Below, in pieces: positions 58,349-64,000 of a DNA stretch of 64,000 bases; within the stretch, counting starts at the first letter, position 1; every line of letters begins with the position of its first letter. The position numbers and the translations under genes are program-made. Source of the DNA: Larix kaempferi. Its lineage: Eukaryota > Streptophyta > Pinopsida > Pinales > Pinaceae. The stretch is taken from contig BSBM01000186.1 in the NCBI GenBank assembly GCA_027924585.1, positions 9,100,001 through 9,164,000 of the forward strand. Direction: 5' to 3'. The notes under the pieces are model-generated. The model made no database searches and had not been told where the DNA came from. It saw nothing but the letters and a program-made list of their open reading frames with translations.

Positions 58349-59990
58349 TGTTATCACATCCATAGTAGCCGGGCTACCATGATTTACAGAGCAGATTCCT
58401 GTATATTTTTGAGCTAGGCCTTTACACAGTTTTGATGAGATCAACCTATGATGAGCGGTACATTTTGATGATACTCACATTTCAGAGCATCCCCAGAGCA
58501 GATATGACAAACCTTATGCCAAGACTAAGCCTCATGACCTCAGATTTGATGATCGAGGTGACCATTTACATTCCATATAGAGCAGTACAGTGCCCAGAGT
58601 TTTCAGAGCAGTGTTTCCAGAGACTTTTGATGATCCAGATGGCAGGTACAGGTATATGGCCCAACATGTATATAGCGTGCATTGGTTATGATTGTTTTGC
58701 TCTTTTGCTCATCATAGTAGCTTGACTTGGTATCTAGTAGCCATGATCTGGCGGTATATATATGTTATATGGACATGGTTGCTTAATGATTATCTAAATG
58801 ATCTAATTACTCAGGATCATAAGCTCTTGTTTATACTCATTGGTTTTACCCTCCTAGAAGTATGGACGTGATCATTCCACCATTTATGGCTTGCTAGCTT
58901 TGGCATCACCTTTCACTTTCCCCATCCATATGTTCTCTCCCTTCTTGGGTTTTCATCCTAACTTACACCTCATCCTGTGATATGGAGGACTTCCCCACTT
59001 TTGCCTCTATGTTGGATAACATCCCTGTTAGTTTGTGTCTCGGCTTTGAGTTGGAAACAAAACTTACAGAAGCCTTGATCCTTATGGGCTAGGAGAACCC
59101 GCTGGTGTTGGTTCCTGAGCTTAGGTGAGTTGGATTTGATGCCTTGACCTCTCTGGCCGGTTTCCCCCGATGTTTGGTCCTGATTGTGGATAGGACCCCC
59201 TAGTTTCCTGAGTTGTGTTGGCTAAGCCTAAAGCAATTTGTACTACCATCATTACATGCATATGGAAACTATTATCTTATTTTTTGTGCAAGCCCATGGA
59301 AACAAATTAAAATTGAAAGAGGGCTATGGAAATTGAAATGTTAAAGTACCCCGGATGCAAGCTGCAACTAGTTGTGCTTCTAAGCACATGTAAAATCCAA
59401 AAAGGGTTAGAAAGGCCTAAAAAACAGTGGTTAAATGTATGCTAAATCCAAAGACTGTTGGCCATGATTAAATTCCTCACGTAGCCTACAGGTTGTGATG
59501 TGAGATGGAGTAAGGGACAACTAATTCTAAGTGTCCCCTAGAACCTCAAGTTACGGTTAGTTGTGCACCCAGTCACGACGGTTCTAGCAAAGATCCTCAC
59601 GGAGCTGTTTCAGCTTGGATGTGAGCTGTAAACATTTTCCAAGGTTGAATAAACACCTCTCTAAACAACTCATTCCATTTGTGAGACACTGCCATTCCCT
59701 ATGTGTTTATTATCCAGCATATGCTTAAGTGTGTATTCCTTTTCCCTCATCCGAAGTATCACAATGTTGAGTCAGTCAAGTCATCCCCTTATCCTAGCCT
59801 TGCATTCTTCACCCTCACCCTCTTCTAGCAAAATATTCACTTCTATGAAATGAGTATATCCTTGAGGTTCTATTTTGATTAAATGATTATTTAAACTTAT
59901 ATTTGATGTAATTGTTGATTAACCGCCAGTGAAATGATGCTTCTTACTTTAAGTCTTGCTATTAGAATGATTAAAAGAGCATACATTATC
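58349..59990 (+). repeat. Dispersed TGTTATCACA repeat, copy 3
   Basis: Begins TGTTATCACATCCATAGTAGCC four bases after the LINE frame ends and is alignable to 45533-47150 for its full length. It contains an extra segment near 59070-59120 (AACCCGCTGGTGTTGG) missing from copy 2. The right end is approximate. No target duplication was found. Confidence 0.8.
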
Positions 59991-62456
59991 CATTAGGTTT
60001 AATATAGTGGGAATATGTGGAGTACATGACCTTAATGAAGGTTGTGATAGCAATGTCTACCTTCCACTGAGGGCATCAATTTCAGGCATAGCGGATTTAA
60101 TTTATGATGCTAAAATCATGGGGTCATTATCCTTAAAGTCTGGGATGAAGACTTCAACAACAACTAAATGAGTTCCAATTTTGAGTGTGATTCATGCAAA
60201 TCCTTTAATTTCTTCAAAGTACCATAAGACTATAATGGATATGATATGATGACTCACCTATTCATTTACTGTAGCAACAATCAATGTATGGGCCTTCTTG
60301 TCTTTGTGATTCCATATTGCAATCTCTTTGTCTACAATAGGTTTTGTAGGTTAAATGCCATCTTCTCCTCTACAAATGTCATCCCACAAATCATTGAAGA
60401 TGAGTGCATCCTTGATCTTCCTTAACCATTATGGATAGTTCTCTTTTCCACTGAGCACCACACCGACAATAGAGACAAGAGAATGCACATTCACAAACTA
60501 AATTACCTAAGCAACAAATTCTACAATACAATCTTAATAATACAATTTATGCAATCCAATCTTGGTAATACATTAGTTATCAACAATGGTGGATTAGGGT
60601 TTGTGTGCTTTAACCCTCACACCACCATTAAATTTGTTTGTGAGTCAAAGTCAAGTGAGTGACAATCTACAAGCTATAGGATATATTAAAAACATTCCCC
60701 TTTTTTAATACCAAATCCCTTCTTTGCCACTGAAATTTACAACTTTTTATGACAATGCATGATTGTGTTGCCTATGAAGAAGAATAAGAGACAATTCATA
60801 ACCTTTGACAGTTAAAATAATTTTGAAATTGGACAATTCACAGACTACATTATAATCATCTAGTCTTTTCAATCACACCTAGTGGCTTGAATGGAGAAGG
60901 TGAGTGCATGAGCACGAAGTTGTTGCCATCATATTCTAGGCAAAATAAATAGTCAATGTAGAATCCTTCAATTTAAGGAAAATTGACCCAAATGAGTTAG
61001 TAGAGTGAGTCAAATATGTTTAAAATATGTTATGACTTAGCATCAAAACTTCTTTGAATTTGGTGGTAGCTTATAAGATTTTGGCAGAGTGTTTCGAGGT
61101 TCGGCAACCATTGGACAAATTGTTGAATTTTGTTTAGTTTTGGTGGAAGCTATCAGTAACAAGGAATTGGGATATCATTTTCCTTCTTGGAACAAAATGC
61201 ATGAATTTATGGGATCCAATAGATTAGCATGTTGATGTGGTAAAACACGCCCTTGAATGACCTTCACTAAATGATTCCCAAACTGTAAAGAGGCCCCCCA
61301 TTGCACCAAGCCATAGGGGGGAACTTCAATTGTGGTCTCATGCATATGAGAATTAAGGTTCATATAGCGATATGTTGATGATACCATGCATAAGTAAAAT
61401 AAAGGTAGCACGAGAGACTCACACAGAATTAAAATGCACGCAACACCACGTGCATACCAAGTTGATAAAACACACACAGGCAATACCACTCAGATACCAA
61501 TTGACAAGATTATTCTAATACACATAGGGATTCATGGATTTGGGTTTCTGTGGAATAGAGTTAGGTTTGGAGGTAACTCACAAGATGTGCAGTGGGTATT
61601 CATAAGTAATACATAGGTGTACGCAATAGGGGAAAGAGTACACAATTGAGGAGAGGTAACGCACAATGGGGTGACAACACCAAAGGGAATATTGCTTTGG
61701 TGAATTGGTAGAATCTAGAGATAGTAGACAATACATAGAGATACCAGGTGATTGTGGAGTTATGACAATACCAGGGCTTTGATACCCTTGACGGGATTGA
61801 AATAAATCCAATACTTGGATGATTTGTATTAACGAGAATCACATATAAATACAATGAAGAACGACCTTTGGTTTTCATATTCCAAGAGGTCCGTTGGGCT
61901 TCACAGTGACTCTTCATATTATTTCTAGGTAGTTGTACAATAATCCAATATTTACAATGTACCATAATCCCTAAGGAGTAGTTATCTATCATGAAGGAGC
62001 AAACAACTCAAAATTCATGGTTCAACTTCTAAGGAGATACTAAGACTCTATAGTTTGATCATTGATGCAAAATTTGTGTTTTGTTTAAGGGGAATATAAT
62101 TGACTATTTCCACATATACAGGGATTAATGATATCTCAATCCGTTCTCCCCTCTCTATTTTATAAATATATGATTTTGTGTCTTTTTCATATTATAAAGC
62201 TTGAAAATAAACAAAATAATGTTGTAATATAGTGGAGGAAATAAGTGTCATAAGGCATGCAACTATGTTCCAAGCACACATAACATACCTATGCAAGAAA
62301 TTTTAAAAATGGTGTGTAGTTACACATATAAGTGTTTATATCTTAGAATTTGGGGTGGACTACCATCTATGTTTTTCCTGGATTGAAGGAGGATGGGACA
62401 AGTGTATTGTCCAAATTGATTTTATGGTCATCATTCAAAATTCAAAATAAATTATT

Positions 62457-62541
<85 letters not shown>

Positions 62542-63404
62542 ACTCGTAGCTCATGCATGGATAACATGTAGTGACAGACAACCCATTTAACTAAAGAATG
62601 TAACATGTAGTCGAGGCATAAACAACTTGTGATTACAACTAAGCATAGAGAACAAGTAACAAATAACTTGTTCATGGCACTTAACTTATGACCTATCAGT
62701 GTTCACCGGCCACAAGGTAAGTGGATATGCTAGTATATGGACACTCATAAGCATGTCTCCTCTAGGGATAAGGTTATAGATGCAAAGGTGAGTGACTAAA
62801 GAGAATCCATAACCTATAAGCAATTGATAACAAACTACAATGGGTATTAGGATCAAAAGTGTAAGTAACAGTATGTGAGGAAGCACATAAATTCAAAACT
62901 AAAAACAAGAGCCCCATGATGAATGGGCAAAAAAAAGAGTTAGAAGAGCTTATGCAACTTCAAACAAAATGTCATATCAATGATAAGGGGGTCCACAACC
63001 ATGAGAAAACTCATCATGGGCAGCAAATTGCAAGCTAGATGTTATCTAGGGTAGCCCATGAAAGGTAGGATCTACCACTCAAATTGAGACTATTAATAAC
63101 AAGAGAATCGGTTGGCTATTGCAACTTGGTGGGTCAAATCCTAAGGCAAAACAAACGAGAAACTAATAAATGCACAATGTAAGGCAAAAATACCTATACC
63201 TATGACGGCTCAAGTTCATTTACCTTATGGTTAATCAAGTGCAAATTGACATTACATACCAAGCAAATGTCCCTTTAAACCTTCCTTAAGCCTGTGCAAA
63301 TGCAAAAAAACATTTTTTTGAAACTAAATTGGACAACAAATTTAAAATCCACGAGAAAACAAAGGTACAAATGCTCCACGACTATGTAAAAAAGGGTTAA
63401 CATG
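59991..63404. other. Gene-less stretch
   Basis: 3.4 kb with no supported coding region, LTR pair or RNA gene. The only clear structure is the compound microsatellite at 62460-62539. Confidence 0.5.
62460..62539. repeat. Compound microsatellite (TC)20(TA)19
   Basis: Uninterrupted TC dinucleotides (62461-62500) pass directly into TA dinucleotides (62501-62539). Confidence 0.98.
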
Positions 63405-63414
63405 TTTATAAATA
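63405..63414 (+). promoter_or_regulatory. TATA box upstream of the second PMD copy
   Basis: TTTATAAATA is identical to the decamer at 28741 upstream of gene B and lies about 350 bases before the PMD homology. Inferred from this parallel. Confidence 0.45.
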
Positions 63415-63763
63415 AGTGTGAATTTTTTTTTTGCCAAATTACTTCTTAATTTTACCATAAGAGCTTTGGAGCAACCACTTCCCCCCAAAACTTCCACCAC
63501 ATATTTCAGATATTTCGACCAAGCATTTCAAGATTTGTTAAAACTAGTTATTCCTTATGGCCTTCCTCTTTCATTTAATTCCCTTTTTTTTCAAAATTTC
63601 ACTGATTTTGCACTGGTGGGGAACCTCACAAACTATGGATTTGCCCACTCTTTCCTATCTCTACTAGAAAGCATGGGTACCCCAAAAAAACTTGAAAGAA
63701 AAAGTACCTAGCCTTTATTAAATTTGTTGAATGTGCAAGCAAATCAAAGGTAACAACATATAG

Positions 63764-64000
63764 AGGGAAAGAGAGTATGAGGAAGTAGATAACCAAGCTA
63801 CAGATAATCCCATGGCGATGGATGCACTTCAGGATTGTGGACACCTAAAGTGCTTTAGATGTCCAAACATGTGGACTAAAAAGCAATTACTCCTTATTCC
63901 CATAGGTTATAAGGAACCTGATCATCACACCTTGGTAATGGATGATGAGATTTTGAAGGTCGATGTAGAATATATAGAATTCCTTATAGAAATATCCCGA
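63764..64000 (+). pseudogene. Second PMD copy, truncated by the window edge
   Basis: In-frame from 63764: REREYEEVDNQATDNP, then ALQDCGHLKCF, then a block aligned to the PMD middle, then VDVEYIEFLIEISR at the right edge. Gene B has REREHELDDEQA, ALRNCGLLKFF and DVEDIYFLTGLSR in the same order and spacing, so the two are homologous. A TAG (63761-63763) stands where gene B has TGG (Trp), and the gene B start codon is not preserved. Homology extends upstream into AAGCA-TCAAA just before the gene B ATG. The copy is strongly diverged and probably belongs to another element that continues beyond the window. Confidence 0.7.

Noticed and set aside
63418-63711. 97-codon frame upstream of the second PMD copy.
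   Set aside because: It occupies the place of the leader and intron of gene B, shows no similarity to a known domain, and is in a region with no supporting homology.
1-64000. tRNA or rRNA genes and CRISPR-like arrays.
   Set aside because: None seen. The TGGTATCAGAGC at 12941 is a primer-binding site and not a tRNA gene, and the repeats are tandem or transposon-related, without CRISPR-type spacers.

Overview
The window is nuclear DNA from a seed plant with a large, transposon-rich genome. Evidence for this is the nested LTR retrotransposons (Ty1-copia with an initiator-Met primer site, long Ty3-gypsy), RNase H-type LINEs, plant mobile domain (PMD) sequence and GT-AG introns. I cannot name the species. 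The only ordinary host gene I can support is the 3' end of a CCHC zinc-knuckle gene (7539-8163, ZCCHC9-like). Nearly everything else is repeat-derived.

Layout. 1-2650 holds a gag-protease-only Ty3 relic. 2650-5756 is unclassified. 5757-6087 is a reverse copy of a dispersed 'TGTTATCACA' repeat (other copies at 45533 and 58349). 7539-8163 is the host gene end, and 9183-9895 is a 356-bp tandem duplication. From 9966 to 42093 an approximately 560-bp tandem array (about 3 kb once insertions are removed) is split twice. First, a 6.86-kb Ty1-copia element with 2.46-kb LTRs and only gag plus protease sits at 10479-17337. Second, a 1.2-kb solo LTR (19433-41642, target duplication TTTTC) has itself been split by a 21-kb Ty3-gypsy element (20369-41355, minus strand, target duplication CCTAC). 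Removing the insertions restores array periods of 543-581 bp, which independently confirms the boundaries.

The 21-kb gypsy element is the most interesting object. On the minus strand it has a leader, a gag with a Pro/Gly/Tyr-rich tract, protease, RT-RNase H, integrase and, beyond the integrase, a second RNase H of the cellular/archaeal type. Between pol and the 3' LTR it carries two genes on the opposite (plus) strand. Gene A (23440-26504) encodes a roughly 1000-residue coiled-coil protein that I do not recognise. Gene B (29209-30463) encodes a PMD. Both share one design: a TATA box, about 145 bp of leader, a GT-AG intron, then an ATG in the context CAAAAATGG shortly after the acceptor. A second PMD copy with the same lead-in runs off the right edge (63764-64000). 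All ORFs of this element carry stops or frameshifts, so this copy is a relic of a once-organised system.

42094-52844 is mostly unclassified, apart from the dispersed repeat and a short tandem repeat. 52845-58345 is an L1 LINE (endonuclease to RT start). It was invaded by a 2.3-kb minus-strand LTR element (53658-57396, duplication GATCA), which in turn received a poly(A)-tailed LINE retrocopy (55509-56909, 16-bp duplication). That retrocopy carries an RNase H domain followed by a separate coiled-coil-like ORF. 59990-63400 shows no gene; it has a (TC)n(TA)n microsatellite.
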